DNA of 43,105 bases from Limnovirga soli (lineage in GTDB: Bacteria > Bacteroidota > Bacteroidia > Chitinophagales > Chitinophagaceae): NCBI RefSeq assembly GCF_013106755.1, contig NZ_WHPF01000023.1, positions 1 through 43,105 on the forward strand. The letters are read 5' to 3'. Made by a program: the position numbers and the translations under genes. This document shows positions 24,864 through 34,015 of this stretch, one piece after another. Under the pieces are notes generated by a model, which did not search any database, was not told where the DNA came from, and worked only from the letters and a program-made list of their open reading frames with translations. Each line of letters begins with the position of its first letter. The first letter of the stretch is position 1.

Positions 24864-27794
24864 ATGAAAAAGGTTTTTTTGCTGCTGGTTATTATATTGG
24901 CGGGTAGGGTGGTTAGGGCGCAACAGTTTTATGCCCAAACACCACAGGCCATGCATTGGGTAGATAGCGTGTATAAATCGCTTACCAAAGCACAACGGGT
25001 GGCGCAATTGATTGTTATGCGGGAAAGTGAACGTACCCCCAACGGCCCTAAATACTACGACTCAGCCGTGGTGGCCAATATTATTAAGTACAATATTGGC
25101 GCCTTGTGCCAGTTCCAGGGCAACCCCGTACAGCAGGCCCTGTTTACCAACCGGTTTCAGCAATTGGCCAAAACCCCTATTATGATGTGTATTGATGGCG
25201 AAACCGGTATAGGTATGCGCATGATAGATAGTGTAATGAAATTCCCTGATCAGCTTACCCTGGGTGCCGTACAGGATACCGCACTGATTTACCGTATTGG
25301 CCGTGCCATGGGTGCCCAATGCAAGCGGGAAGGCATACAGGTAGATTATGCACCCGTGGTGGATATTAATAATAACCCCAATAACCCGGTAATTGGTTTC
25401 CGCTCTTTTGGAGAAGATAAATACAAAGTGGCTTTGTTTGCCACCATGATTATGCGTGGCCTGCAGGATGAAGGCGTATTGGCCTGTGCCAAACATTTTC
25501 CCGGTCATGGTGATGTGTCGGTAGATTCTCATGTGGATTTACCGGTGATTAATAAAACCATGGCGCAATTAGATTCGATGGAACTATACCCTTTTAAACA
25601 ACTGTTTGCCGCCGGTGTGGGTAGTGTTATGGTGGCGCATTTAAGTATTCCGGCCATTGATACCACCACCCATTTGCCTACCAGCTTATCAAAAAATAAT
25701 GTGAATGATTTATTGCGCCATCAGCTGGGCTATACCGGTATTTCTTTTACCGATGCCCTGGAAATGAAAGGCGTTGCCAAATATTACCCCGATAGTGAAG
25801 GTGCCCTGCAAAGTCTGATGGCCGGTAACGATATGCTTTGTCTGCCCGGCGATATTGATGGCAGCATTGCCAAAATTTTACTGGCCATAAAAAAACACCA
25901 ACTGGATAAAAACGATATTGCCGCCCGTATAAAAAAAGTGTTACTGGTAAAATACCATTTGGGCTTGCATACCGTGCAACCCATCAGCACCGATAATATT
26001 GCTGCCGATTTAAATGCCGCCGTGCCAGCACTAAGGGCCGAAGTAGCACAAAATGCGCTTACCTTATTACAAATGAAACAACCCGGTTTGGTGCCTGTGC
26101 AAACCAATAAGCGCCTGGCCTATGTGGGTATTGGCTTAACCGAAGGCAATACCATTAGCAATGCCCTGCGTAACCAGTTAAATGCAGATGTGTATTATTT
26201 TGATTATAAGGCAGACAGTGCCAAAGCTTTATTGCTTTTGCAGAGTTTACAGGGCAAGTATGGTACGGTAATTATTGGCTTACATAAATTGTCAAAATAC
26301 CCGGCCAATAATTTTGGACTTAGTAAAACGGCTATTCAGTTGGTGAAAGATCTTCAACAGGTGGCACCTGCTATTACAATGGTTTTTGGTAATCCATATG
26401 CGGTTAAGAATGTATGCGCTATGCCCAATTTAATTGCTTGTTATGAGGATGATGCCATTTTTCAGCATGCCGCTTTTGATTGGCTAATGGGCAGGTTTAA
26501 TGCCAATGGTAAATTACCGGTGAGTGTGTGTGAGGCATTTCCTTTTGGCTATAGTGTTACACAGCAATCGGTAGCATTGCCATTTGCCTCGCCTGAATCG
26601 GTTGGTATGAGCACGGCTGCACTTGCCGGCATTGATTCTGTGGCCAACGATGCCATTGCCAAACATGCCACGCCGGGTTGTGTGGTATTGGTGGCCAGAA
26701 AGGGAAAGGTAGTATTTAATAAAGCCTATGGTTTTATGAGTTACGACAGCACACAAGCCGTTACCACCGGCACTTTGTACGATTTGGCCTCTGTTACCAA
26801 AATATCTGCCACAACAGTTAGCGTAATGAAACTGTACGAACAAGGCAAACTGGATATTACCAAAACCCTGGGCGATTATTTGCCCTGGGTGCGTGGCACG
26901 GATAAAGCAGGCTTAACACTGGAAAATGTGTTATTGCACCAGGCAGGTTTAAACCCTTTTATTCCTTTTTATACCGAAACCATTGATACGGCTACCGGCA
27001 AACCCAAAAAAGGTATCTATGCGTCAGTGGCGGATAGTGTTTATATTATTCCTGTGGCAAAAGATATGTACCTGCGTAAAGACTGGACAGATACCATGTA
27101 CCAGCGTATTTTAAAAAGCAAACTGGGTACCTCCGATAAATATGTATACAGCGATAATGATTTTATTTTTCTGGGTAAAATTGTAGAGCAAATAACCGGC
27201 AAAACCTTAGACGCCTACACGCATGAAACTTTTTATGCGCCGCTGCAAATGGCTACTACTATGTTTAATCCCTCAAAAACTATCGCACTTAAAAATATAG
27301 CGCCCACGGAGACGGAGAAAATTTTCCGCAACCAGTCTTTACGTGGTTATGTGCACGACCCCGGTGCTGCTATGTTTGGTGGTGTGGCCGGCCATGCCGG
27401 TTTGTTTAGCAGCGCTTATGATCTGGCTAAATTATACCAGCTACTTTTAAATGGCGGGGAGTTAAACGGACTGCAATTGCTGGATAAAAATACGATTAGT
27501 TTTTTTACGGCCTATCATAGTAATATAAGTCGCCGCGGCTTGGGTTTTGACAAGCCGGAGAAAGATAATGCCATGCGAAAAGAAGCTTATCCCAGTATCA
27601 GTACATCGCCTGCCACCTTTGGCCACACAGGTTTTACGGGCACTTGTGTATGGGCAGATCCTGCCAAAGATTTAATCTATATTTTTCTTTCCAACAGGGT
27701 AAATCCGCAGGGGGGTGCCAATGGTAAACTGGGCGAATTAAATGTGCGGCCAAAAATTCAGGAAATTATTTACCATGCTATTTTGCCGGAATAA
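24864..27794 (+). CDS. GH3 family (NagZ-like) glycosidase fused to a class C beta-lactamase-like serine hydrolase
   Basis: The protein has 976 residues from the ATG at 24864, where a Sec signal (MKKVFLLLVIILAGRVVRAQ) begins. The frame extends upstream through the repeat, but that part is not coding. Residues about 30-390 form a GH3 N-terminal barrel with KHFPGHGDVSVDSH near residue 210, the signature of beta-N-acetylhexosaminidases with the Asp/His general acid-base loop. A GH3 C-terminal-like Rossmann region follows to about 580. The rest is a serine hydrolase of the beta-lactamase/penicillin-binding type: SVTK (SxxK) near 642, YSDND near 761 (Tyr kept, Asp instead of Asn) and HTG near 920 in place of KTG. 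Such fusions are a known Bacteroidota arrangement. A role in periplasmic muropeptide or amino-sugar turnover is inferred. The gene stands alone between inverted family A copies. Confidence 0.9.
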   Translation: MKKVFLLLVIILAGRVVRAQQFYAQTPQAMHWVDSVYKSLTKAQRVAQLIVMRESERTPNGPKYYDSAVVANIIKYNIGALCQFQGNPVQQALFTNRFQQLAKTPIMMCIDGETGIGMRMIDSVMKFPDQLTLGAVQDTALIYRIGRAMGAQCKREGIQVDYAPVVDINNNPNNPVIGFRSFGEDKYKVALFATMIMRGLQDEGVLACAKHFPGHGDVSVDSHVDLPVINKTMAQLDSMELYPFKQLFAAGVGSVMVAHLSIPAIDTTTHLPTSLSKNNVNDLLRHQLGYTGISFTDALEMKGVAKYYPDSEGALQSLMAGNDMLCLPGDIDGSIAKILLAIKKHQLDKNDIAARIKKVLLVKYHLGLHTVQPISTDNIAADLNAAVPALRAEVAQNALTLLQMKQPGLVPVQTNKRLAYVGIGLTEGNTISNALRNQLNADVYYFDYKADSAKALLLLQSLQGKYGTVIIGLHKLSKYPANNFGLSKTAIQLVKDLQQVAPAITMVFGNPYAVKNVCAMPNLIACYEDDAIFQHAAFDWLMGRFNANGKLPVSVCEAFPFGYSVTQQSVALPFASPESVGMSTAALAGIDSVANDAIAKHATPGCVVLVARKGKVVFNKAYGFMSYDSTQAVTTGTLYDLASVTKISATTVSVMKLYEQGKLDITKTLGDYLPWVRGTDKAGLTLENVLLHQAGLNPFIPFYTETIDTATGKPKKGIYASVADSVYIIPVAKDMYLRKDWTDTMYQRILKSKLGTSDKYVYSDNDFIFLGKIVEQITGKTLDAYTHETFYAPLQMATTMFNPSKTIALKNIAPTETEKIFRNQSLRGYVHDPGAAMFGGVAGHAGLFSSAYDLAKLYQLLLNGGELNGLQLLDKNTISFFTAYHSNISRRGLGFDKPEKDNAMRKEAYPSISTSPATFGHTGFTGTCVWADPAKDLIYIFLSNRVNPQGGANGKLGELNVRPKIQEIIYHAILPE

Positions 27795-27802
27795 TAGTTG
27801 TG

Positions 27803-27850
27803 TCCTGGCTATCTACAAGCAGCAGCTTTACTTGTGTCACTCACTTGTAC
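27803..27850 (+). repeat. Family A repeat end, diverged core
   Basis: A TCCTGGC box starts 9 bp after the GH3 stop codon and the core (27824-27850) reads CTTGTGTCACTCACTTGTAC. The same unusual core, inverted, occurs at 30252-30278, so these two copies are closer to each other than to the rest. Confidence 0.85.
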
Positions 27851-27902
27851 TTCCTTATCATTACGCAGCAAAATAATACCAGCAATAATGTAGTTATGTT
27901 TT

Positions 27903-28556
27903 ATGATGCAGTTACAAGAAATAACATTATTTACAGCCAGCCTTGCAGATACTTTGCATTTCTATGCAAGGGTATTGGGTTTGCAGGTATTGTATCAAAC
28001 CAATAATGCAATTGCATTTGCAGCAGGGCGAACCAAATTAATTTTTACCCATGCTGCAACTGAGCAGCCGGTATATCATTTTGCATTCAATATTCCATGC
28101 AACCAATTACAGGAAGCATTGGAATATATGCAGGAAAGGGTAAACATATTACCGGTATCACCCACATCCACCATTGCCAATTTTGACGATTGGCAGGCAA
28201 AGGCTTTTTACTTTTTAGATAATAATGGCAATATACTGGAATGTATAGCCCGCCGGCATTTGAACAACATATCCACGCAGCCATTTAATAGTAATTCCCT
28301 GCTTAATATCAGTGAAATTGGCTTGCCTGTACATGATGTGCCGGCATATGCCAATCATATACAACACACATATGGTTTGCCCTATTTTACAAAGCAATTA
28401 CCCGCCCCGGGTTTTACTGTTTTTGGCGATGATGAAGCCTTACTCATTATAGTACCCGAAGGTAGAAACTGGTACCCTACACAAATAGCTGCCAATGGCT
28501 TTCCAGTTAAAATAATGCTTGAGAATAATGGTGCTATTATAGAGATAAGCGCATAA
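27903..28556 (+). CDS. VOC superfamily (glyoxalase/dioxygenase-like) protein
   Basis: The protein has 217 residues arranged as two beta-alpha-beta-beta-beta modules. Module one begins LQEITLFTASLADTLHFYAR and module two begins ISEIGLPVHDVPAYANHI. Both have the usual start (a strand, then a helix ending in Y at the F/Y-x-x-x-L-G position). DNNGNILECIA is the end of module one, with a glutamate in the usual metal-ligand position. The reaction is not predictable: the superfamily includes lyases, dioxygenases and resistance proteins. There is no signal peptide. ATG codons at 27903 and 27906 are both possible. The gene ends 63 bp from the stop of convergent rhlE. Confidence 0.8.
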   Translation: MMQLQEITLFTASLADTLHFYARVLGLQVLYQTNNAIAFAAGRTKLIFTHAATEQPVYHFAFNIPCNQLQEALEYMQERVNILPVSPTSTIANFDDWQAKAFYFLDNNGNILECIARRHLNNISTQPFNSNSLLNISEIGLPVHDVPAYANHIQHTYGLPYFTKQLPAPGFTVFGDDEALLIIVPEGRNWYPTQIAANGFPVKIMLENNGAIIEISA

Positions 28557-28619
28557 AAAAAGGATAATGCTACAGCAATGATTACCGTTTGCATTATCCT
28601 TATTAAAAAATCGTTTGTT

Positions 28620-29876
28620 TTAATCCTGTCTTCTTCCGCGGCTATACTGTACCTTATAACGGTTGGTATTTTTTATTACCGTCATAGGTTGTTTGGTTGC
28701 CGTGGGGTGTGGGGCATGTTGTTGTTGCATCATTGCTGTTGCAGGTGCCAAAATACCATGCTCCAAAACAGGTACTGTTATACCAATTAGTTTATTTATA
28801 TCTTTTAAATAAGGTCTTTCTTCGCTATCGCAAAAAGATAAAGCCATGCCCGTAGCGCCTGCACGGCCGGTACGGCCAATGCGGTGTACATAGGTTTCCG
28901 GAATATTGGGCAGCTCGTAATTTATTACAAATTGCAAACTGTCAATATCAATACCTCTCGCTGCAATATCGGTAGCTACCAATACCCTTATATGGCCGGT
29001 TTTAAAATTGTTTAATGCATTTTGCCTGGCGTTTTGAGATTTGTTACCATGTATGGCAGCTGCTTCAATATTTTCTTTGTGCAGCATTTTAACCACTTTA
29101 TCTGCACCATGTTTGGTACGGGTAAATACCAGAACGGTTTCCATTTTATTCGCTTCCAGCAAATGCACCAATAGCGCTAATTTGTTGGGTTTTTCTACAA
29201 AATAAACACCCTGTTCAATTTTTTCTACTGTGGTGGCAGGTGGTGTTACTTCTACTTTTGCCGGGTGCACCAAAATTGTATTGGCCAGTTTTTGAATTTC
29301 GGGCGGCATAGTGGCCGAAAAGAAAAGTGTTTGCCTTTTAACCGGTATTTTTTGAATTACTTTTTTTACATCGTGTATAAAACCCATATCCAGCATACGG
29401 TCGGCCTCGTCTAACACAAATATTTTTAAATTACGCAGGTCAATAAAACCCTGTTGCATTAAATCCAGTAAACGGCCGGGTGTAGCCACCAGAATATCTA
29501 TGCCAGCTCTTAAGGCATTGGTTTGTGCCAATTGAGATACACCGCCAAAAATAACGGTATGTTTTAGGCCTGTAAAACGGCCATAGGCGGCCAGGCTTTC
29601 GTCAATTTGAATGGCCAGTTCACGTGTAGGCGTAAGTATTAACGCTTTTATGGCTACAGGCCCTTTTTCTCTGCCTTTTTCGGCAAAAAGTAATTGTAAA
29701 ATTGGAATAGAAAACGCGGCTGTTTTACCGGTGCCGGTTTGTGCGCAACCCAAAATATCTCTTTGTTCCAGTGCTAAGGGAATGGCTTGTGCCTGTATGG
29801 GAGTGGGTGTAGTGTATCCTTCGGCTTCCAATGCTTTAAGGATAGGTTCAATTAGTGATAACTTACTAAATGTCAT
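28620..29876 (-). CDS. rhlE: DEAD-box ATP-dependent RNA helicase, RhlE type
   Basis: The protein has 418 residues with the complete helicase core. It shows the Q motif TPIQAQAIP, motif [17 protein letters not shown] (Ia), TPGRLLD (Ib), DEAD (II), SAT (III), [11 protein letters not shown] (IV), [12 protein letters not shown] (V) and HRIGRTGR (VI). The C-terminal tail is short and basic ([11 protein letters not shown]). Close resemblance to the RhlE subgroup is recognisable in [19 protein letters not shown]. Such enzymes unwind short RNA duplexes in ribosome assembly and mRNA turnover, often more strongly needed in the cold. It stands alone on the minus strand. The long gap upstream (29877-30327) contains the promoter and a family A pair. 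Confidence 0.93.
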   Translation of the reverse strand: MTFSKLSLIEPILKALEAEGYTTPTPIQAQAIPLALEQRDILGCAQTGTGKTAAFSIPILQLLFAEKGREKGPVAIKALILTPTRELAIQIDESLAAYGRFTGLKHTVIFGGVSQLAQTNALRAGIDILVATPGRLLDLMQQGFIDLRNLKIFVLDEADRMLDMGFIHDVKKVIQKIPVKRQTLFFSATMPPEIQKLANTILVHPAKVEVTPPATTVEKIEQGVYFVEKPNKLALLVHLLEANKMETVLVFTRTKHGADKVVKMLHKENIEAAAIHGNKSQNARQNALNNFKTGHIRVLVATDIAARGIDIDSLQFVINYELPNIPETYVHRIGRTGRAGATGMALSFCDSEERPYLKDINKLIGITVPVLEHGILAPATAMMQQQHAPHPTATKQPMTVIKNTNRYKVQYSRGRRQD

Positions 29877-30327
29877 GAATGTTTTTTACTGTGGCTGGCA
29901 AAGACGTTGCATATTCTGTATCAGCGGGGAAATTATTTATTATACCACAACGGCTTACAACCTGCCGTAACTATTGTATACTGTGGACTGCAAACATACG
30001 CTTTTGTTTTTTAATGGCCCAGCGCTAGGCAAATCATTAACATTTAGGCTGTAATTGCCCAAGGCTTATAGTAGGCAGTAATTTTTTTTTGAGCCATGCA
30101 AATCCTACGCTTCCCGGGCTTTACTTGCGTCGCACTCTTGTACTGGAGGAATGCTATTGAGCAATGAAAAGTTTACTGCGAATTGCTTTTTTTACGACAG
30201 TGTATTTGCGCTGTTAGTATTGCATTTTATTTTGCTGCATAAAGTGCAAGGCGTACAAGTGAGTGACACAAGTAAAGCTGCATAGCTGTTATTAGCTGGC
30301 AAACAAATGCTGTATTAAAAAATAGCA
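29877..30327. other. 451-bp intergenic region between rhlE and meaB
   Basis: The left 230 bp are unannotated and presumably hold the rhlE promoter. I see no ORF or RNA there. The right half is the family A inverted pair. Confidence 0.5.
30113..30300. repeat. Family A inverted pair between rhlE and meaB
   Basis: The plus core at 30117-30143 has the consensus form. The minus core at 30252-30278 has the diverged form shared with 27824-27850. A CCCGGG lies at 30113-30118 and a GCTGGC box at 30295-30300, 28 bp from the meaB stop codon. The inner part contains partly complementary GCTATTGAGCAATG and GTATTGCATTTT stretches. Confidence 0.8.
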
Positions 30328-31230
30328 TCAGGCATATTGTTCAACAAAACGGTATAGGTTAAATGTGGCAGGTGGTGCAGCTTCTATCGCAGTTTTAAGT
30401 GCTGCTTTTGATATATGTTTCATGCGGCTATGTTGTATAAGCTGATATGCTTTCTCAGCCAATAGCCAACCTTTTTTTGTGTGCGTATGCTCAGTTTGCT
30501 GGTGCGTAAGAATGGCCTGATATAATTCGGTAATACCCTGCTTTTGTGCGGCAATGGTTTTTAATACCGGCACTTCGGTAGTGGGGCCGGCATGCAGCGG
30601 CATCAACATTTGCCGAAGGTTGCGGATAAAGGTATCAGCATCGGGTCTGTCGGCCTTGTTTACTACAAAAACATCGGCAATCTCCATTAATCCGGCTTTC
30701 ATGGTTTGCACTTCGTCACCTGCTTCGGGCACTACCACCACCACTGTAGTATCAGCCAAACCTGCAATCTCTACCTCGCTTTGTCCAACACCCACGGTTT
30801 CAATAATAATATGATCGAATAGGGCGGTTTTCATAATATCCGTAATCTCAATAATCTTGGGGTTCAATCCACCCATACTACCCCTTGAAGCCAGCGAACG
30901 AATAAATACATTGGGATTATTGTACCACTCGCTCATGCGGATTCTGTCGCCCAGCAAAGCACCAAAATTAAAAGGAGAGGAGGGGTCTACACATAGTACG
31001 CCTACCTTTTTGCCGGCAGCCACCCAGGTAGCAATCAGGGCATCTGCCAGTGTGCTTTTGCCAGCACCGGGCGGGCCGGTAATGCCTGTTACTTTGGTGG
31101 CAGAAAAAGGTAAATCTTTTAATACCTGCGCATAATTACCCGTTTCATTTTCAACCAATGAAATCATCCTGGCAAGTGCTTTAATATTGCCTTCCTGTAT
31201 CTGAGCAATCAATAGTGAACTATTTAACAT
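30328..31230 (-). CDS. meaB: Methylmalonyl-CoA mutase-associated GTPase MeaB (ArgK family)
   Basis: This 300-residue G3E-family P-loop GTPase has GPPGAGKST near residue 53, a switch region with [27 protein letters not shown] as the Walker B/switch II part, and NKADRPDAD as the base-recognition motif. MeaB gates transfer of adenosylcobalamin to methylmalonyl-CoA mutase and protects it from inactivation. Its partner mutase is not in this window: IcmF at 8711-12085 carries its own GTPase domain. It is followed on the same strand by nothing, but lies 29 bp downstream of two glycosyltransferase genes, so it may be transcribed with them. That pairing is probably incidental. Confidence 0.93.
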   Translation of the reverse strand: MLNSSLLIAQIQEGNIKALARMISLVENETGNYAQVLKDLPFSATKVTGITGPPGAGKSTLADALIATWVAAGKKVGVLCVDPSSPFNFGALLGDRIRMSEWYNNPNVFIRSLASRGSMGGLNPKIIEITDIMKTALFDHIIIETVGVGQSEVEIAGLADTTVVVVVPEAGDEVQTMKAGLMEIADVFVVNKADRPDADTFIRNLRQMLMPLHAGPTTEVPVLKTIAAQKQGITELYQAILTHQQTEHTHTKKGWLLAEKAYQLIQHSRMKHISKAALKTAIEAAPPATFNLYRFVEQYA

Positions 31231-31259
31231 GGTACTCCAAAATAATGAATTAAATCCTA

Positions 31260-32198
31260 TTACACCTTATGTTTTGCATGGCTGATGATAAATGCATGCT
31301 TGATATAGGATATCCACGGGAATGCCCGCTTTTTATGCGAAAAAAGTACCGGACTATATTTTACAATGCCTGCAAAAAGCGAAAATGAAAATGCCCTGTT
31401 GGCTAATGTGCTAAAGCCCTGCAATAATTGCTTTCCCAATACTGCGTATGCCGGATTTAACTGTGGCATAGCCAGAAACGCCTGCAGGTTGTGGATGGTT
31501 TGCTGGTAGAAAAAACTTGTTTTTTCTACATTAACCGTGGCATTATGTGCATGTATTCTTTGATAAACCAATACCTTATTGGTGCCATTGATTTTACCCA
31601 CCGTAGTAGCGGCAGCACATAACCACCAATCGTAAAAAATTTTATCGGGGAAAGGTAAAATATGCGGCAATAATGTTTTTTTGAAAATAATATTATGGCC
31701 ACTAATTAAACTATATAAAAAAAAGCTTCTGGTATCGTTTCCTGTAAATGCTTTTTTGTAAGTGCTTGATTTTATTTTGGGCGGTTGGTTGGTTTCAAAA
31801 CGGGCTGAAGCACAGTGCACTACAACCGTATGGTTGTCCCATAAGTTTTCCATCATAAAACTTATTTTCTGCAGGTCCCAAATATCATCCTGGTCTGCAA
31901 TAGCAATGTATTCGCCCTTTGCCAGCTGAATGGCTTTCTCATAATTTTTATTGTATCCCAGGTTGTGCTCATTTTGGTATACTATTATGTGGTTGTTGGT
32001 GGCGGCCATTTTTTCCAGTAATGGCAATGTGTTATCGGTGGAACAATCGTCCAGAATAACTATTTCCAGGTTAGGATAGGTTTGAGCAAGCAGGCTATTC
32101 ATTTGTTCTTCCAAAAAAGCTGCCCCATTATAGGTACATAACACCACCGACACCAGTGGCGCTTGCTGCAGATGGCTATCTATGGCGGTTGTATTCAT
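31260..32198 (-). CDS. Glycosyltransferase family 2 protein
   Basis: The protein has 312 residues with a GT-A catalytic domain in the first about 220. It shows PLVSVVLCTYNGAAFLEEQM, DDCSTDN for nucleotide binding, and the metal-binding region around IADQDDIWD. The wording DQDDIW and the later SGHNIIFKK are typical of rhamnosyl- or similar sugar transferases acting on surface polysaccharide. No membrane segments are evident apart from a weakly hydrophobic C terminus. It lies 4 bp after the stop of a second GT2 gene, so they are cotranscribed and probably add successive sugars to the same glycan. Confidence 0.88.
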   Translation of the reverse strand: MNTTAIDSHLQQAPLVSVVLCTYNGAAFLEEQMNSLLAQTYPNLEIVILDDCSTDNTLPLLEKMAATNNHIIVYQNEHNLGYNKNYEKAIQLAKGEYIAIADQDDIWDLQKISFMMENLWDNHTVVVHCASARFETNQPPKIKSSTYKKAFTGNDTRSFFLYSLISGHNIIFKKTLLPHILPFPDKIFYDWWLCAAATTVGKINGTNKVLVYQRIHAHNATVNVEKTSFFYQQTIHNLQAFLAMPQLNPAYAVLGKQLLQGFSTLANRAFSFSLFAGIVKYSPVLFSHKKRAFPWISYIKHAFIISHAKHKV

Positions 32199-32202
32199 GT
32201 AA

Positions 32203-33024
32203 TTAATTCGGGTTATTGGCAGCTAAATATTGTTGTACCCCATTTTCGCAACGCACTGCTTTTTCCTGGATGGTTTTTTGTAAAATAAGATGATTGGCAG
32301 TCACATTATCCCTGCTTTTTTCGGCATGCCAAAGATGGTAAACTATACCACGCAATTTAAAATAGGTTCTTTTCAATCCGCAGTTATAAAATCGCATCAC
32401 CAAATCTGTGTCCTCCAGTCCCCAGCCGGTTTGCGCTTCATTATATCCATTCACGGCAATAAAATCTTTTTTCCAGTAACCCATATTACAGCCCCTTATG
32501 CCTGATGCATCTTTTGAAGGTATTAGTCGGCTAAGCACTTTGCCCATCAGGCTGCTGTGTATGCCATTTAAATGATTGCTTACCCCTTTTTGAAAAAGAC
32601 TTATTTCCCTGCTTTCTTTGGTTAACAATTGGGCTGAAAGTGCCTGGTTTAAAATTACCCTGCTGCCACCAATAAAACAACCCTGCTTTGCCGCAGCTAT
32701 ATGATCTTTAACAAAATCCTTATGCAACAACAGGTCGCCATCTATTTGTATAATATAATCCCCTGTTGCTTTTGCATTGGCCTTGTTTCTAATGGCGGCG
32801 AGTTTAAATCCTTCATCGGGGTGCCAAACATGTACCACAGGTATGGTAAATATTTCCTTGTATTTGGCAATCAGTTGCCTGGTGTCATTGCCCGATCCAT
32901 CATCTGCAATCACAATCTCATCAGGCATTTGCTGTTGCTGCAATACTGATTTCAAACAGGCTTCCAAAGCTTCGGGCCAGTTATAAGTGGCAATTACCAA
33001 CGAACTAGTAAAAGGCAAATGCAT
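32203..33024 (-). CDS. Glycosyltransferase family 2 protein with C-terminal galactosyltransferase-like domain
   Basis: The protein has 273 residues. The N-terminal GT-A part has SLVIATYNWPEALEACL, DDGSGNDT and QIDGDLLLHKDFV, where DGD is the probable metal-binding motif. The C-terminal part has SGIRGCNMGYWKKDF and NEAQTGWGLEDTDLVMR, the signature of the Glyco_tranf_2C/N-terminal-galactosyltransferase-like domain (W-G-x-E-D acceptor-site loop). It is expected to act at the cytoplasmic face on a lipid- or protein-linked glycan. It is first in the GT-GT-(meaB) run, with a 116-bp divergent gap to the LON-domain gene upstream. Confidence 0.88.
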   Translation of the reverse strand: MHLPFTSSLVIATYNWPEALEACLKSVLQQQQMPDEIVIADDGSGNDTRQLIAKYKEIFTIPVVHVWHPDEGFKLAAIRNKANAKATGDYIIQIDGDLLLHKDFVKDHIAAAKQGCFIGGSRVILNQALSAQLLTKESREISLFQKGVSNHLNGIHSSLMGKVLSRLIPSKDASGIRGCNMGYWKKDFIAVNGYNEAQTGWGLEDTDLVMRFYNCGLKRTYFKLRGIVYHLWHAEKSRDNVTANHLILQKTIQEKAVRCENGVQQYLAANNPN

Positions 33025-33140
33025 TGTTTTCCTGTTTTTATGTTTGTATTTGTTTTACCAATAAAAAGCGAATGTATTTTCTATTTCGTAAAAATGGTAT
33101 TAATGCTTTTTAGTAAGTTCACTTTTATTTACATAACAGC

Positions 33141-33782
33141 ATGACAAATTTTATTCCCATCTTTCCTTTGGCTATTGTGGTATATCCCGGCGAAATACTA
33201 AACCTGCATATTTTTGAAGAACGTTATAAACAATTAATTACCGATTGCTATGCTGAGAAAAAGCCCTTTGGTATCCCTTCTGTTATTAAAAGCAATGTAT
33301 CAGATATTGGGTGCCTCCTGGAAATAAGCGAAATAGTAGAAGTGTACCCCGATGGTAAAATGGATATCCGGGTGCAGGGTTTGGGTTTATTCCGCATTCT
33401 CGAAATTGTAAAACAGGTGCCCGATAAACTGTTTAGCGGTGCCATTGTAAAACACCTGCAAAACCAAACTACCCGCCGCCCTGTTACCATGCTGCAGTTG
33501 CTTTTGTCCATCCGCGAATTGCATAAATTGCTGCATATTACCAAAGATTTTAAACAGCCCGATGAATCACTATCCAGTTACGATGTGGCGCATCATGCCG
33601 GCCTGTCGTTAGAGCAGGAATACGAACTGCAATGTTTGTTAAGAGAAGATCAGCGGCTCGAATATTTAAAAAGACATATTCAAAACCTGCTGCCCATGTT
33701 GTTGGGCGTAGAACATTTAAAAGATAAAATAAAGCTCAATGGCCATTTCAGGGAGTTAGAGGGTTTTAATTTTGACACCTGA
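33141..33782 (+). CDS. LON peptidase substrate-binding domain protein (no protease domain)
   Basis: The protein has 213 residues. It consists of the LON N-terminal domain alone, starting FIPIFPLAIVVYPGEILNLH then IFEERYKQLI, with a helical C-terminal part (HHAGLSLEQEYELQCLL). The AAA+ and Ser-Lys protease domains of Lon are absent. Standalone LON-domain proteins are common in Bacteroidota. They are thought to bind unfolded or degron-bearing proteins, but the function is not established. The gene is followed within 11 bp by the GGCCCGGC box of a family A repeat. Confidence 0.88.
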   Translation: MTNFIPIFPLAIVVYPGEILNLHIFEERYKQLITDCYAEKKPFGIPSVIKSNVSDIGCLLEISEIVEVYPDGKMDIRVQGLGLFRILEIVKQVPDKLFSGAIVKHLQNQTTRRPVTMLQLLLSIRELHKLLHITKDFKQPDESLSSYDVAHHAGLSLEQEYELQCLLREDQRLEYLKRHIQNLLPMLLGVEHLKDKIKLNGHFRELEGFNFDT

Positions 33783-33792
33783 TTTTTTTATT

Positions 33793-33843
33793 GGCCCGGC
33801 AAAAAATCAATTGTCAGGCTTTACTTGCGTCGCACACTTGTAC
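33793..33843 (+). repeat. Family A repeat end between the LON-domain gene and feoB
   Basis: The stop codon is followed by a T run, GGCCCGGC (33793-33800), the core (33817-33843, CACACTTGTAC form) and AATGGGCAGCAAAA, the third conserved block of the family. There is no facing partner before feoB. Confidence 0.85.
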
Positions 33844-33990
33844 GTTCATAACAATGGGCAGCAAAAGCCAAAAAAAGGCAACCTGCACAGGTTTGGTGCA
33901 CAATCATTTGTTTTATCAAAAAAAATCCCTTTGTTTGCGGCGATAGCGTATTAACTCCCAATCTCGTAATGGGATGGAGTTGTCAGCGGT

Positions 33991-33998
33991 TACTTTTG
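33991..33998 (+). promoter_or_regulatory. Candidate Bacteroidota -7 element for feoB
   Basis: TACTTTTG matches the TAnnTTTG consensus exactly and ends 17 bp before the TTG start of feoB. A TTTG -33 element at the expected distance is not evident, so the call rests on one element. Confidence 0.4.
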
Positions 33999-34015
33999 CA
34001 CACTAAATCAGATTC

